A DNA stretch of 64,000 nt from positions 2,158,001-2,222,000 of the forward strand of contig NZ_CP028918.1 of the NCBI RefSeq assembly GCF_003060865.1, in the 5' to 3' direction. The notes beneath the pieces are model-generated. The model saw nothing but the letters and a program-made list of their open reading frames with translations. It had not been told where the DNA came from and ran no database searches. This DNA comes from Gemmobacter aquarius. Its GTDB lineage: Bacteria; Pseudomonadota; Alphaproteobacteria; Rhodobacterales; Rhodobacteraceae. How positions within the stretch are numbered: the stretch's first letter is position 1; each line of letters starts with the position of its first letter. Shown here in pieces: positions 27,092 through 36,897 of the stretch. The position numbers and the translations under genes were made by a program.

Positions 27092-27564
27092 TGCAGCCCC
27101 GCAAGGCAAAGATCGCGCTCCGCCGTCCGCCGGTTGACCAGCCCGCGAACCACGCGCCCGCCCGCCTTGGTCCACATCATCAGGGCGTCACATGAACCGC
27201 GCAGATTTCCGGCCATCGCCCGCCGCGCCATGCTCGAGGCGCAAAAGGCATCGGCCCCGATATTGTAAGCCGTGACCGTAAACGCCGCCCGCGACGGCAA
27301 GGGCAGATCACCGGGCAAGCAAGGCCGAATTGCCGCCTCGAACTCCGCAACCGCCGCCGCCGTCATGCGGTCACACTCCGCCGGGGTCGCCGTGTCGCCC
27401 ATGCGAACCCCGCGTGTTTCGCCGTCGCAGATCGTGGCCTTGCCGACTAGATCGGCATAGGCCGCAAGCCGCCGCCCCTCCCATGCCTTGACCATCGGCA
27501 CGGCCAGCGCGACCACCAGCGCCGCCGCACCCGTTGCCCCGGCCAGCTTTCCCGGCCCCCTCAT
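27088..27564 (-). CDS. Endolysin, SAR-type lysozyme (GH24-like)
   Basis: Peptidoglycan hydrolase of 158 residues from ATG 27564. An N-terminal hydrophobic stretch (GATGAAALVVALAVPMVKA) is only weakly hydrophobic with Ala/Gly, like a signal-anchor-release segment. The lysozyme motif E-x8-D/C-x5-T is seen as WEGRRLAAYADLVGKATICD with GETRG after it; the catalytic Glu follows W. The C-terminus has AFTVTAYNIGADAFCASS and VNRRTAERDLCL, typical of R21-like endolysins. Confidence 0.85.
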   Translation of the reverse strand: MRGPGKLAGATGAAALVVALAVPMVKAWEGRRLAAYADLVGKATICDGETRGVRMGDTATPAECDRMTAAAVAEFEAAIRPCLPGDLPLPSRAAFTVTAYNIGADAFCASSMARRAMAGNLRGSCDALMMWTKAGGRVVRGLVNRRTAERDLCLAGLQ

Positions 27565-27755
27565 TGCATCCACCGCTTGCGGGCGTAGCCTGCAATCTGG
27601 ACGGCCAGCCATACCGCCGACAGGATCGGCACCAACTCCGCCGCGACCTCTGAAACCCGCTCGAGGGACGGCCACCAAACCGGCATAGAAATTCCGCCGA
27701 CCGCCACCCCGTCAGTTACCCGCCTTATCAATGCCTCGCCCTTTCTTTTTGTCAT
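27561..27755 (-). CDS. Putative holin
   Basis: A 64-residue protein with one clear membrane segment (AAELVPILSAVWLAVQIAGY) and a basic C-terminus (ARKRWMQ). It sits directly upstream of the endolysin gene with a 4-bp overlap. Size, single segment and position fit a holin or pinholin partner of a SAR endolysin. No family identified. Confidence 0.6.
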   Translation of the reverse strand: MTKRKGEALIRRVTDGVAVGGISMPVWWPSLERVSEVAAELVPILSAVWLAVQIAGYARKRWMQ

Positions 27756-28183
27756 TACGCACGGATGGACATTGCCAGCCGGAAAAGCTCATCAACGGCC
27801 AAATCGTCCAAGTCCATCGCCCCGGCCAAATGGGCAATCGTCGGGCTATCGCGGTAGAATTCGCCCGCCTCGTCCCATGCCAGCTTGTGCATGAAGTTTT
27901 CGGATTGGCTCAAAAGCCGCTCGACCGTAGGCAAGAGGCCCGCTTGATAAAGCGCCGCCTTGGCTTGGAACCGGCTTGCCCGCATCGCCGCCCGCTCGAT
28001 CGGCAACGGATCACCGGCAACAAATTCGGCTGGCTGCATTTCAAGGGCGGAACGGTAGATATCTTGCCCCGCTTTCTCCACGTCAGTTTCAGACGCGGTA
28101 AACGGTATCCAGCCAAATTCGGGGTGCAGAATTTCGCAATCAATGCTGCCGAACCTGTTGAATTTTGGGTTTCTGATTTCCAT
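27755..28183 (-). CDS. Hypothetical phage protein, possibly tail-fibre-assembly-like (142 aa)
   Basis: The start is set at ATG 28183, which overlaps the upstream stop (TGATG). The N-terminal MEIRNPKFNRFGSIDCEILH and EFGWIPFTASETD resemble the opening of tail-fibre-assembly-type proteins that describe a substrate position. The rest is helical. It lies between the last virion gene and the holin. Confidence 0.5.
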   Translation of the reverse strand: MEIRNPKFNRFGSIDCEILHPEFGWIPFTASETDVEKAGQDIYRSALEMQPAEFVAGDPLPIERAAMRASRFQAKAALYQAGLLPTVERLLSQSENFMHKLAWDEAGEFYRDSPTIAHLAGAMDLDDLAVDELFRLAMSIRA

Positions 28184-28593
28184 CACGCAATCCTCTGGAA
28201 AAGTGTTGCATCGGTCGTGCCCGCGCCACGCGAACCCATCGCCCGCCACGTCCCTGTCAGCGTCCCGCCGCTAAAGTTACTCGTAGACGAATATTGCAAA
28301 GACGAACCGGCAAGGGTTGCGCCCGCAGTAATCGCAGACGTGCCGGAAACCGTGCGCAAAAGGGCATACGTTCCAACCCCGCCCGCGCCCGGATCGATCA
28401 CACGCGCAGCCACCCACGCCCGCCCCGCCGCCGTTGAAGCGCCAGTATCAAGCGCCGCGTCTTGCAACCTTGGGGCACCCGCCGCGCCCTCAAATCCGGC
28501 CCGCCAGTTTTCAAACCACCGCTGGAAATGCAGGGCTGTTGCCGGGGCATCGGGCGCATATTCTGCCGGGGTATAGGTAAGATAATCGGTCAT
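28183..28593 (-). CDS. Hypothetical virion-associated protein (136 aa)
   Basis: Ala/Thr/Gly/Ser-rich, beta-prone (TVSGTSAITAGATLAGSSLQ), as in distal tail or decoration proteins. It begins at the stop of the large tail protein gene (1-bp overlap) and is followed by the assembly-like gene. Function unassigned. Confidence 0.5.
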   Translation of the reverse strand: MTDYLTYTPAEYAPDAPATALHFQRWFENWRAGFEGAAGAPRLQDAALDTGASTAAGRAWVAARVIDPGAGGVGTYALLRTVSGTSAITAGATLAGSSLQYSSTSNFSGGTLTGTWRAMGSRGAGTTDATLFQRIA

Positions 28594-30364
28594 TAGATCG
28601 CCCTATATGGTTCGTCGCCGTTGGACATTTTCAGGGTTGTATTGTCGCAGGCATACATGCCGCGCAGCTTTTGCGCCGGGGTTGACAGGGTATAAGCGGG
28701 CCGGGTGTTTTCGGTCGCGTAGCCGTATTTACTGTTGAAGTCGAAATCCTGCGCTGTGACCTCGATTTCATGCCCCGGCACAAGATCGGCAATTCCTATC
28801 GCCTGCATCCGGCGATTACCCGAGGCCCCGGTTGCATCTTGGAACGCCCCGGTTTGAACCTCGAGAACGTCAACCAAGCTTATTGCACCGTCCTTTTGAT
28901 CGAGATGGACGCGCGCGCGGATCGGCTGCTTTGCAAAGCGATTTAGAACCCGCTTAGAAATGACGGTGATAACCGCATCCGCGCCTTGGTTCAGCCACCG
29001 GCAATAGACTTTTCGGATCTTGGTATCATTGAAGGCGTTGACGCCCTTTGCCTCTAGGTCCGGGGTCAAGGTGACGCGGGCGTAATTGTCGGTTGAGTTT
29101 GCCGCCTTGGTCGGATCGAGCTGGACAGAAAAAAACATGACTTCTGTAATTCGGTCTTTTTCCCGATCTTCAAAAGTAATCGCCTTGATATTGGCGGCAT
29201 CGGACAAGAGCTTGACGCTTTCGCCGTCAACTGGACGGGTCGCCCGCAAGCCGATTTCCTGCGCCACATCATCCCACCAAACCGCAATGCCCAAGATGGA
29301 CAATTCGGCAATCAGCTTGGCAACGCCGGTCGGGCTGCAAACATCGGTTGTCAGCAAAACTTGCGGCATCCACCGCGTTATTTCCGCGACCCATTTTGCC
29401 TTGGGGATATAGGCCGTTGGCACCCCGGCATAATCGCGCAAGAGGATTTCAAGCGCGTCGTCAATCCGCATCGCCACCGGGGAAAACGTCTGTTGAACGG
29501 CATCGCCCGCGCTATGCGCCGCCGCCTTGGTCCCGCTCAAGCCGCGCCCGGTCAGGGTCAGCACGTCGCCCGATCGGGTGTAGCTCACCAGCTCCGAACC
29601 GATCACCGCCCGACCGCTTGCCGGATAAGAGGCCGCACCCTCGCCCGCCGGGGTCAAGGTTAGGGTTGTGGCAACATCGGTTATTCCAGCCGCAAGCGCC
29701 CCCCTCGACGGTTTAGGGCAAACCGCCTTTTCATCATCCGCAAGGGCCAGAATATCCTTTGCCTCAAAAGTCCAAGTCCGGCCATCTTCGCTCCCTGTCA
29801 TTTCGGTAAGAATGAAATTTCGCGTCCGGGTGTTGACCAGCGCACCGCCCTCAAGCTCACCCTGCACCACGCGCAAAGCCCGCCCCGCGTAGTATGGCCA
29901 CCGCGCCCGCAGCTTGCCAAAGAACGTGCCCCGCGTTGCCGGGTCGTAACCCACGCCGCCGAACTGTGCCGCGCCGCTCAAGCGTTCGGCTTGGTATCTG
30001 TCGGTTAGCCGATCGTGATAGGGGAAATCCCGCAGCTCGACCGTGACCGTTCCGCGCCGCCCGAGGGGCCTAGGCTATCATCGGCCCCCGCAATGTTGAC
30101 GGTTTGGCTAAAGGTCGTGACGCGCTCGAGGGCCGGAAAGATCGTCGCCCCCTTGGGCAAACCGGGGCGCGGATCGGCAAAGCGCAGGGTCAAGGGCACC
30201 CGAGAAAATGCCGCCTTAGCGCCGCAGGTTGCAAAGGTGTTGTGACATTTGTTTGGGCGTCCAGCGTTTAAGACAGCCGTGCATGGCGCAATGCCGAATG
30301 TCAGGGCGCACCCGTCAACATCGATTTCAACGACTGTGACAGGTTCACGCGGCATAGGCGGCAA
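28593..30364 (-). CDS. Phage tail tip/hub protein (frameshifted)
   Basis: Large distal tail protein. An N-terminal frame from 30364 carries the paired-Cys motif NKCHNTFATCGAKAAF. It breaks at a G4 run (30065-30068), where one added base gives SLGPLGRRGTVTVELRDFPY and continues into the 462-residue C-terminal frame (RVVQGELEGGALVNTRTRNF, SELVSYTRSGDVLTLTGRGL). The repaired protein is about 590 residues. The second frame has no plausible start of its own (it would begin at TTG in mid-sequence), which supports one gene. Confidence 0.72.
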
Positions 30365-31139
30365 GCTCCATCCCTACGTCAACCCACTTGCCGCCCGCTT
30401 GCAGGGCGGGGCGCATTTCGCCCGCATCCACAGACCGCCACGCATAGGCGCAATCTTGCGGCAAGAAGGAAGGCGAACCGGCAAAGAAGAATGCGCCGCC
30501 CGCGTCATAATGCGCGTTGAAGGGCACTAGGTCAGCATCGGCCCAAGTCCGGGGCAGGACAGTAAATTTCACCGACATATCCGCGCCGCGCCGCGTTACC
30601 CGGTTGCCGAGGAAATGCCCGCCCAAGGTCGAACCGCCCAAGAGCTGCACCCGCCGCGCTCGATCGAATGGAACGTATCCGGGCTGTATCCCGCCGGGGA
30701 AAACCAGCCGCTTTCCGATCGAGGCAATCCCGATCGAGGGGATACTTGCCCCGGCAACAGTCAGCCGCAAACGCCGCGCCGACACCGCCGGGAAAACCAG
30801 CATTTGCGCATCGTCGTCGGTCGGGGTCAGGGTTGCCACATCGATATAGGCCGCGACCAGATCGACCGAATAGGCAAGCGTTACCGTCGCCGCCTTGGTC
30901 CCGAGGTTATGCGCGGCAATGGCGAAACAATCGACCAGCTCCGCCGCAGGTAGCGTAGCGGTCAAGGTCGCAGGCATCGCGGTTGGCGTCCAAAAGTCGT
31001 AGGTTTGGGGGCCAAGCGCATTTGCGGCCGCACCGTCCGCCGCCGCTGTAGACGCAACCAGCGTGCCCCGGCCTAGGGCATTGCTCCAAAGCACCGCGGG
31101 GTTTGCCGTATCGACCGCCCCGGACAAGCAAGTAATCAT
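30345..31139 (-). CDS. Phage distal tail protein (264 aa)
   Basis: The start is ATG 31139, overlapping the tape-measure stop (ATGA). The sequence alternates beta-rich segments (FDRARRVQLLGGSTLGGHFL, RRGADMSVKFTVLPRTWADA) and ends MELAAYAA. Following the tape measure and preceding the tail-tip protein, it takes the place of a distal tail (Dit-like) protein. The functional name is inference from position. Confidence 0.65.
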   Translation of the reverse strand: MITCLSGAVDTANPAVLWSNALGRGTLVASTAAADGAAANALGPQTYDFWTPTAMPATLTATLPAAELVDCFAIAAHNLGTKAATVTLAYSVDLVAAYIDVATLTPTDDDAQMLVFPAVSARRLRLTVAGASIPSIGIASIGKRLVFPGGIQPGYVPFDRARRVQLLGGSTLGGHFLGNRVTRRGADMSVKFTVLPRTWADADLVPFNAHYDAGGAFFFAGSPSFLPQDCAYAWRSVDAGEMRPALQAGGKWVDVGMELAAYAA

Positions 31140-33298
31140 CGCCCCGTCTCCCAAACAATGCCCCGGTTGCCCGCCTCTTTTTGAATAGCCGTCACCAGCT
31201 CGAGCAAAGCGCCGCCCTCGTAAAGCTTGGCCGGGTCGATCCCCTCGAGCCGCGCCCGCAAGGGTGCCGCCTCGCTTTGGCTCGAGCTGGACCCGCCCGA
31301 GCTGGACCCACGCCCGCCGCCGGACCCGCCGCCGCCGCCACCGCCGCCGCCCTTGATCGCCGCGACCATGCGAAAGCCCGCCGCGCCGATCGCCGCCGCC
31401 GCCGCGAATTTGCCAAAGAAGGGAACCGAGGGGTCAGCAAGCACTTGGGCTTGCGCCCGATAGGTATTGATAAGGGCTTCCGCCGCGCCAAAGATTTGCG
31501 TGGCTTTCACCATCTTATTCCCGCCCGCAGCCGTTAGGGTCGCCATAGACCCGAAAAAGCTTTCGGCATTGGCAAGCGCCCCCTCATCCCCATTCGATCG
31601 GATCGCCCGCAAACGCTCTTGGTGTTCAACCTCGAGGCGCTCCAAAGCCTCATGCCGCCCGCCGATCGCCTCTAGCTGTTTGTCGGTCGCTTGCGTCAAA
31701 AGGGCTTGGCTTTCCTCATACCAAGCGGAAAGCAATTCGCGTTCGGTCTCCAGATCGGCCACAAGAGCCGCCACGCGGCTAGACGTGTTATCGCCGCCCC
31801 CACCACCGCCGGAACGCTTGGGGGTATCTGGCAAGCCCGCGTCAATGTCAGACGGGGCACGCCGGGGCCGGGGGGTATTAGGCCCCGCTTCCTGCACCAC
31901 GATTGCCGGGGGTGCAGAACCGCGCCCCCCGCTCTCGAAAGCGGGGCCGGTTCCCAAACCCTCGATCGTTCGGATTTCCGCCGCCGCCTCTTGCGCCGCC
32001 GCCGGTATTTGCTTGATCCAATCGAGCAACCCGGACACCGCCCCGGACACGCCCGCAAGGCGGGCTTGGTCAAGCTCGCTCATTTTGGAAATCGCGTCGC
32101 CGGTTTCGGTTGCAATGCGCTCGAGCTTGGCCGCGTATTCCTCGCCCGTGATCTTGCCATCCGCGAAGGCTTGCGCCGCGTCCGACATTTCCGCCGCAAG
32201 GTCAGTCAGCACCACCGCCGCCGCCTCATTGCCAAGGCCGCGCATCATTGTTGCGCCCTCAGCCAAGGCCGGAACCAAGAGCCGCGCCTCAGCTCCTAGA
32301 GCTTGGTATTCGGCAATCAGGCTTTCGAGCTGGACCTTTGTTCCTTCCTGCACATCCTCCAAAGCCGCAAGCTGCGCCGTCAATTCTTCGCCGATCACCC
32401 GCGCCGCTTGGTCCGGCACAAATTCCGCCGCCGCCCGCGCCTCTCGATCGACAAGCCCAAAGAAGGTTGCCGCCTCGACCACCCCGACCTTAAAGACGTT
32501 GCCGAGCCGGGTTGCCAGCATGTCAAATTTATCGTCAAGCTCCGCCGCCCGACGAAGCAAATCTTCCTCGATCACATAGCCGCCCTCGATCGCGGCTTGC
32601 TTCATTGCGTCCAAACCTTCCGCCCCATCGGCAAAGGCCAGGGTCATGTTTTTGCCCGCCTTCCCGAAAGCATCGGTTGTCAGGGCCATCCGGGCCGCTT
32701 GGTCCGGGGCATCCTTCACCAGCCCCGCGAAATCCCGCAGCAAATCCACCGTTGGCCGCAGGTTCCCGGCTTGATCGGTCAGCGCGATATTGTTGCGCTT
32801 CAAGACCTCGTAAAGCGCACCGCTGCCCTTTTGCGCATCCCCAAGCCGATCGACAAAGTTTTTCAGGCCGCTTTCGGCTTCTTCGGTCGCCACGCCGGCC
32901 AAGCCCATACCCTGCACAAGCCCTTGGAAATCATCGGTAGACATTGCCACCGCGTCCGCCACGTCGACCAAATCGGCCATTTGCTTGACCGCCGTTGCCG
33001 CCGCCGAACCGATTTGACTTAGGGTCGCCGCAAGCCCGCCCGCGATAAGGCCACCGACGAACGCTTGCCCGAATGCACCGATACGCCCGGATATCGAGGC
33101 CATCGATTGATTGACGGACGCCGCCGCCCGCGCCGCGTCCCGCTCCATTTCACGGGTTGCGCGGCTCGAGCTGTTGCGCAGGCCGGTATAAGTCCGGGTG
33201 CCGCGCCTTTCGGCTTGCTGCATCCGCTTTTCAAATTCTGCAATCCGAGCCTCGAGCATGACAACCAGTCGCTCATCGGCCCCCGCGCCTTCCGACAT
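31136..33298 (-). CDS. Phage tail tape measure protein
   Basis: A 720-residue protein that sets tail length. The N-terminal coiled coil (AEFEKRMQQAERRG) is followed by tape-measure features: SGRIGAFGQAFVGGLIAGGL, helical Ala-rich core with TDDFQGLVQGMGLAGV and GKAGKNMTLAF, and a low-complexity Gly/Ser stretch near residue 660 (KGGGGGGGGGSGGGRGSSSG). At about 720 residues it predicts a tail of roughly 100 nm if the usual 0.15 nm per residue holds. Confidence 0.85.
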   Translation of the reverse strand: MSEGAGADERLVVMLEARIAEFEKRMQQAERRGTRTYTGLRNSSSRATREMERDAARAAASVNQSMASISGRIGAFGQAFVGGLIAGGLAATLSQIGSAAATAVKQMADLVDVADAVAMSTDDFQGLVQGMGLAGVATEEAESGLKNFVDRLGDAQKGSGALYEVLKRNNIALTDQAGNLRPTVDLLRDFAGLVKDAPDQAARMALTTDAFGKAGKNMTLAFADGAEGLDAMKQAAIEGGYVIEEDLLRRAAELDDKFDMLATRLGNVFKVGVVEAATFFGLVDREARAAAEFVPDQAARVIGEELTAQLAALEDVQEGTKVQLESLIAEYQALGAEARLLVPALAEGATMMRGLGNEAAAVVLTDLAAEMSDAAQAFADGKITGEEYAAKLERIATETGDAISKMSELDQARLAGVSGAVSGLLDWIKQIPAAAQEAAAEIRTIEGLGTGPAFESGGRGSAPPAIVVQEAGPNTPRPRRAPSDIDAGLPDTPKRSGGGGGGDNTSSRVAALVADLETERELLSAWYEESQALLTQATDKQLEAIGGRHEALERLEVEHQERLRAIRSNGDEGALANAESFFGSMATLTAAGGNKMVKATQIFGAAEALINTYRAQAQVLADPSVPFFGKFAAAAAIGAAGFRMVAAIKGGGGGGGGGSGGGRGSSSGGSSSSQSEAAPLRARLEGIDPAKLYEGGALLELVTAIQKEAGNRGIVWETGR

Positions 33299-33309
33299 TC
33301 TGTCACCCC

Positions 33310-34917
33310 TCAGACCGTAAAGAAGTCATCCTCAAACCACGTCGCCGAGGTGGTGAACCGCTCACCGCCCGCCGCCGCCCGCGCCACCGCCATTGCCGTT
33401 GCAACCGCGCCGTCGATTTTGTTTCCCGACCGGCCCTTGTGCATCATGCGGTTGCCCGCCCGGTCGGTTTCGACTTGCACGTTTTCAAAATTCCAGCGCA
33501 ACACCGGGTGCCCGCCATGCCGCAGCCCGCCGGAAATCACCGCCCGTTCCAGCTCTTTGACCGCCGGGGCCATGCTTGCCCAACCTTGCCGAAACTCGAC
33601 CGCCGGTATTCCGTCCGCGTTAAGGTTCGCCATCATCACCCGGCCAAAGGTCGGGTCGAATGCGACCTCTTGAACCGCGAACCGGGCGCAAAGCTCCCTG
33701 ATTTGATCTTCAACGGCTTGCAAATCGACCGTGTTTCCGGGGGTCGCGGTAATAAAACCATCCTCCGCCCAGCTCACATAATCGACCCCGTGCAATTCGC
33801 CGCGCTTGCGCAGGGCATCGGCGGGACAGAAAAAGAACGGATGCACGATAAAGCCGCCGTGACCGTCGCGCCACGCCGCAACAATCACCGTCAAATCCTC
33901 ATTTTTGGAAAGATCGACCCCAAGCCAACACGGCTCTTGGCTCATTTCCAAATCGTCAAGATCGACTTCCGCCGCGCCCTCATCGTAAACGTGCATTTCG
34001 ACAAACGGCGACGTGGAACTGTCAAGCCATCGGTTAAGGTTGAATTGCAGGAAGCCGTCACGCTCGAACGGGGAAAACTCCGCCTTGCGGGCCTTATCCC
34101 GGAAACCCGTTATATCCGGGTAGCCGTGCGCCATGCCGGGGTTAACCTCCGACCAAAGCCGCTCATCCTGCCAATCGTCCTCAGGCTCGAGCATGAAAAT
34201 TACAGGCAGGGTCGCCGGGTCGTGTATCTGGCCTTTCTGGACCTTGATCGCGTAGTCAATCGTTTGCCATGCAAGGTTTTCTTGGCCGCGCCCCGAGGTT
34301 GTCGCCACAATCATCAAGGTTCCTTTGACCTTGACTAGCGCACTGTCTAGCGCCTCCCACATGCGCAGGCCCTTTGCCCCGGCCCATGCGTGCAGCTCAT
34401 CGGCAATAACGACATTCGGGGTCTTGCCGTGGGTTGCGTTGCCCTCAGCCGCCACGGCGATGTAACGGGTTTTCAACTCGTTATAGGCAATCCGAGAAAC
34501 GTATTCCCGAACCTGCAACTTTTTGGCAAGCCGCCGATCGAACTGGACGATCATCGCCGTTTCTTGAAAAAGCTCCATTGCCTGTTCATGCGCAGACGCC
34601 GCCGAAATAATCAGGCCACCGGGCAGACGTTCCGGCCCGATCAGGTGCAAGAGGTTGATTGCCGCGCAAAGGCTCGTTTTGCGGTTGCCACGGGGAACGT
34701 TGATAACCACGCGCCGAACAATCCGGGTTCCGTCCTCATGGCGCGGGCCATAGATCGCCCGAATAATATTCTCTTGCCACGGGTCCAACTGGAACGGGTT
34801 GCCGGGGGCCGGGTTTTTCGGGTGCCGCAGCGCCCGCAAGAACTTAACCGCCCGCTCCCCATAGCCGAACGGGTCCGCAATGCTCGAGGCATCATTGATC
34901 CAATCAGGAACCAGCAT
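33310..34917 (-). CDS. terL: Terminase large subunit
   Basis: DNA-packaging motor ATPase and nuclease of 535 residues from ATG 34917, overlapping the small-subunit stop (TGATG). Visible are a Walker-A-like VVINVPRGNRKTSLCAA, Walker B VVIADELHAW, the coupling motif VATTSGRGQENLAW, and nuclease Asp motifs WLGVDLSKNEDLTV and EVAFDPTFGRVMMANL, with a late Asp in GNKIDGAVATAMAVA. It lies between TerS and the tape measure gene, which is not the usual place at the start of the late operon. Confidence 0.92.
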   Translation of the reverse strand: MLVPDWINDASSIADPFGYGERAVKFLRALRHPKNPAPGNPFQLDPWQENIIRAIYGPRHEDGTRIVRRVVINVPRGNRKTSLCAAINLLHLIGPERLPGGLIISAASAHEQAMELFQETAMIVQFDRRLAKKLQVREYVSRIAYNELKTRYIAVAAEGNATHGKTPNVVIADELHAWAGAKGLRMWEALDSALVKVKGTLMIVATTSGRGQENLAWQTIDYAIKVQKGQIHDPATLPVIFMLEPEDDWQDERLWSEVNPGMAHGYPDITGFRDKARKAEFSPFERDGFLQFNLNRWLDSSTSPFVEMHVYDEGAAEVDLDDLEMSQEPCWLGVDLSKNEDLTVIVAAWRDGHGGFIVHPFFFCPADALRKRGELHGVDYVSWAEDGFITATPGNTVDLQAVEDQIRELCARFAVQEVAFDPTFGRVMMANLNADGIPAVEFRQGWASMAPAVKELERAVISGGLRHGGHPVLRWNFENVQVETDRAGNRMMHKGRSGNKIDGAVATAMAVARAAAGGERFTTSATWFEDDFFTV

Positions 34918-35344
34918 CAGCCGCCCCACCCAAAAAGCCCATCGTCCTCATCATCCTCATCGACCGTTGGCCGCGACCGCGAAACCGGGGTGCAACCAAG
35001 CTCCGCCGCCAAGAGCCGCGCCCGTGTGATCGCGTCCGACTGGACGGAAACCGCCGGGTTTTTGCGCAGGCCGATCACCCGGCTTTCGCCCTCTTTGTCG
35101 ATCGCATAGACCATCATGACCGCCCCGAGCTTTTGAATTTGGCGCTCCATTTCCCGCGCCTGCCCGACCGCCATGCAGTAATTTTCCAAGCTGCCAAGAT
35201 CGGCGGTTGTCAGGATTTTCCGCCGCGCCAAGATCGGCACCACCCGCAACCATTCCGCCGCCGCGTCCGCCGTGAACCAATCCGGCGGGGCATGTTTTCC
35301 AAAGGCTCTCGCTCAATGGCGATATGCGGCTTTGTCCCGCGCAT
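34917..35344 (-). CDS. terS: Terminase small subunit, P27-like (frameshifted)
   Basis: DNA-recognition subunit of the packaging motor. The true N-terminus MRGTKPHIAIEREPLENMP starts at ATG 35344. The frame breaks at a G4 run (35287-35290), where one added base gives ENMPPPDWFTADAAAEWLRV and enters the C-terminal frame (RVVPILARRKILTTADLGSL). The repaired product is 142 residues, ending in an acidic tail DEDDEDDGLFGWGG. Both ends overlap neighbours by 1-3 bp. Confidence 0.8.
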
Positions 35345-35673
35345 CAGGTGCCCCCGTCCAGTTGATCGGACAAGACCAGCTCGAGGCCGCGCCGCCGCCC
35401 GATCACCTCGACCCGATCGACAGAGTAAGTTTTGCCCCGGAACGTCACCCGGTCCGCCGCCGTGATATCGACCGCCGCCCGGACCCGGACGGTTAAGCCC
35501 GCCTCTTGTGTCAGCCCGGTTTGCCCCGCCCCCGCTTCCTGCCCTTCCTGCACCAGCTCCGCCCGCAGCGTTGCCAGCGTCGGCCACGTCCCTTGCTGCG
35601 TGCCGTTCGCATCAACCCCGGACGGTTGCCAGCGCAGCACGGCCAACGGGTGAACCATCTTGCCCGCCCTCAT
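35344..35673 (-). CDS. Phage head closure / head-tail adaptor protein
   Basis: A 109-residue protein; the start MRAGKMVHPLAVLRW at ATG 35673 overlaps the upstream stop (ATGA). The fold pattern (VRVRAAVDITAADRVTFRGK then YSVDRVEVIGRRRGLELVLS) is that of the SPP1 gp16/HK97 gp7-type adaptor: a small beta barrel that joins connector to tail. It sits in the head-tail joining block. Confidence 0.72.
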   Translation of the reverse strand: MRAGKMVHPLAVLRWQPSGVDANGTQQGTWPTLATLRAELVQEGQEAGAGQTGLTQEAGLTVRVRAAVDITAADRVTFRGKTYSVDRVEVIGRRRGLELVLSDQLDGGT

Positions 35674-36080
35674 TGCCCCGGCTCCGTAACCATCAGCTCC
35701 ACCACAAGCACCCCGTGCGCCGCTTTGCCGTCCGGGCTGCGCATGAAACGCACCGCGCTTACCCTGCACCCGCCGCAGATCAGGCCCGCCGCAAGGGGCA
35801 ACCGCGCAGACAGGGCACGCCGCACGGCACCTGCCAGCGTGCGCACGCCCGCTAGACTTTCCTCCCGCCGCCATAGGTGCAGGGTATGGGCAACCGTGAA
35901 TTGCGACCGAACCACCGCGCCCGCGTCGATCAATTCGCCCTCGCCGATAATGATTGACGGCATGGGAACCGGCACCGGCCCGCCGTTGATAACCGAGGCC
36001 GCAGGCACGAAGGAAAGAACCTCGCTCGAGGCCACCAGCGCCGCCCGGACCGCCGCCAAGGTTGCAATTTCCGCCGTCAT
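35670..36080 (-). CDS. Tail completion/terminator protein, DUF3168-like
   Basis: A 136-residue protein from ATG 36080. The pattern fits DUF3168 tail terminators: N-terminal helix (EIATLAAVRAALVASSE), then SIIIGEGELIDAGAVVRSQF and HTLHLWRREESLAGVRTLAG, ending VELMVTEPGQ. It overlaps both neighbours by 4 bp. It would cap the growing tail tube. Confidence 0.75.
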   Translation of the reverse strand: MTAEIATLAAVRAALVASSEVLSFVPAASVINGGPVPVPMPSIIIGEGELIDAGAVVRSQFTVAHTLHLWRREESLAGVRTLAGAVRRALSARLPLAAGLICGGCRVSAVRFMRSPDGKAAHGVLVVELMVTEPGQ

Positions 36081-36487
36081 TTCTTGGACCCCCGAACGGC
36101 TTTGCCGATCCCGCGCTTGATCTTGGCAAGGGCCTTGGTGCGCCCGAACCGAAACCCCGGCCAAAAGAACGGTTGCGCCGGGGCGTGCGTGGTGCCGTAT
36201 TCCACCAGATGCGGATAGCGAACGTTGGTATTTCCGACCGTGATTGCCGCTTGCGTCGGCCCCACAAGAGCCTCGCCGCCGGGTTGACTATAGGCCGGGG
36301 TCAGCTCACCCGGACCAGTAACGGCGATGCTTGTGCGCATGTCGCCCTCATCCACCGGGGCAAGTCCGCGCATTATGTCCGCGATATCGTCAGCCGCCGC
36401 GACCAATGCAGGGCCAGCCGCTTGCACCACGGCTTGCGGCAAGGCCCGCAACCGGCGCTGAAACGAGGAAAGCCCGCCGTCACTCAT
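36077..36487 (-). CDS. HK97 gp10-like head-tail joining protein
   Basis: A 136-residue protein: FQRRLRALPQAVVQAAGPAL, then APVDEGDMRTSIAV and the family signature VRYPHLVEYGTTHAPAQPFF. It ends with a basic tail (AVRGSKK). It is a member of the HK97 gp10 putative tail-component family acting at the neck. Confidence 0.85.
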   Translation of the reverse strand: MSDGGLSSFQRRLRALPQAVVQAAGPALVAAADDIADIMRGLAPVDEGDMRTSIAVTGPGELTPAYSQPGGEALVGPTQAAITVGNTNVRYPHLVEYGTTHAPAQPFFWPGFRFGRTKALAKIKRGIGKAVRGSKK

Positions 36488-36490
36488 GGC

Positions 36491-36790
36491 TTAGAAACTC
36501 CAATCCCGGAAATCTGAAATGATATCGGCCACGCCGAACGGGATTTCCCGCGCTTCCGCGCCGGTCACTTCCCGGTTTTCATACCAATGGGCGGCAAGCA
36601 TATTGACGGCCAGCAACAGAGGATCAGGCCACCCGGCGGGAAACTGGACCGCGACGGCGAAGCCAAGCCGCCGCTCGATTGTTGCCGTCGCCGCCCCAAG
36701 CATCTGCTCGAGCAAGGCCACATCATAACCCGCCATGTCGTCGGTAAACGAAAGGTGGTCTTGCAAGCCCGCTAAGGTTGGTGCCGTCAT
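36491..36790 (-). CDS. Phage head-tail connector protein (gp6-like)
   Basis: A 99-residue helical connector. The hallmarks are a helix with ERRLGF, then DPLLLAVNMLAAHWYENREV and IPFGVADIISDFRDW. It would form the ring beneath the portal. It starts at ATG 36790 after a 107-bp non-coding stretch that carries a C8 run and a hairpin (36843-36880), the only sizeable gap within the late operon apart from those around capsid and portal. Confidence 0.82.
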   Translation of the reverse strand: MTAPTLAGLQDHLSFTDDMAGYDVALLEQMLGAATATIERRLGFAVAVQFPAGWPDPLLLAVNMLAAHWYENREVTGAEAREIPFGVADIISDFRDWSF

Positions 36791-36897
36791 GCCCGAAAAT
36801 CCCTATTTACCGCAAATAATGCGCGCTCCACCCCGCGCCGGTCCCCGAGGGGGTGCCAAAGTTTGGAACCACCCCCCCCGGTTAGATCGCCGCCGGA

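Noticed and set aside
36843..36880. Programmed frameshift site or tail-chaperone signal near the C8 run after the tail tube gene
   Set aside because: The run and hairpin lie in a non-coding gap, not inside an overlapping reading-frame pair, so there is nothing for a frameshift to join.
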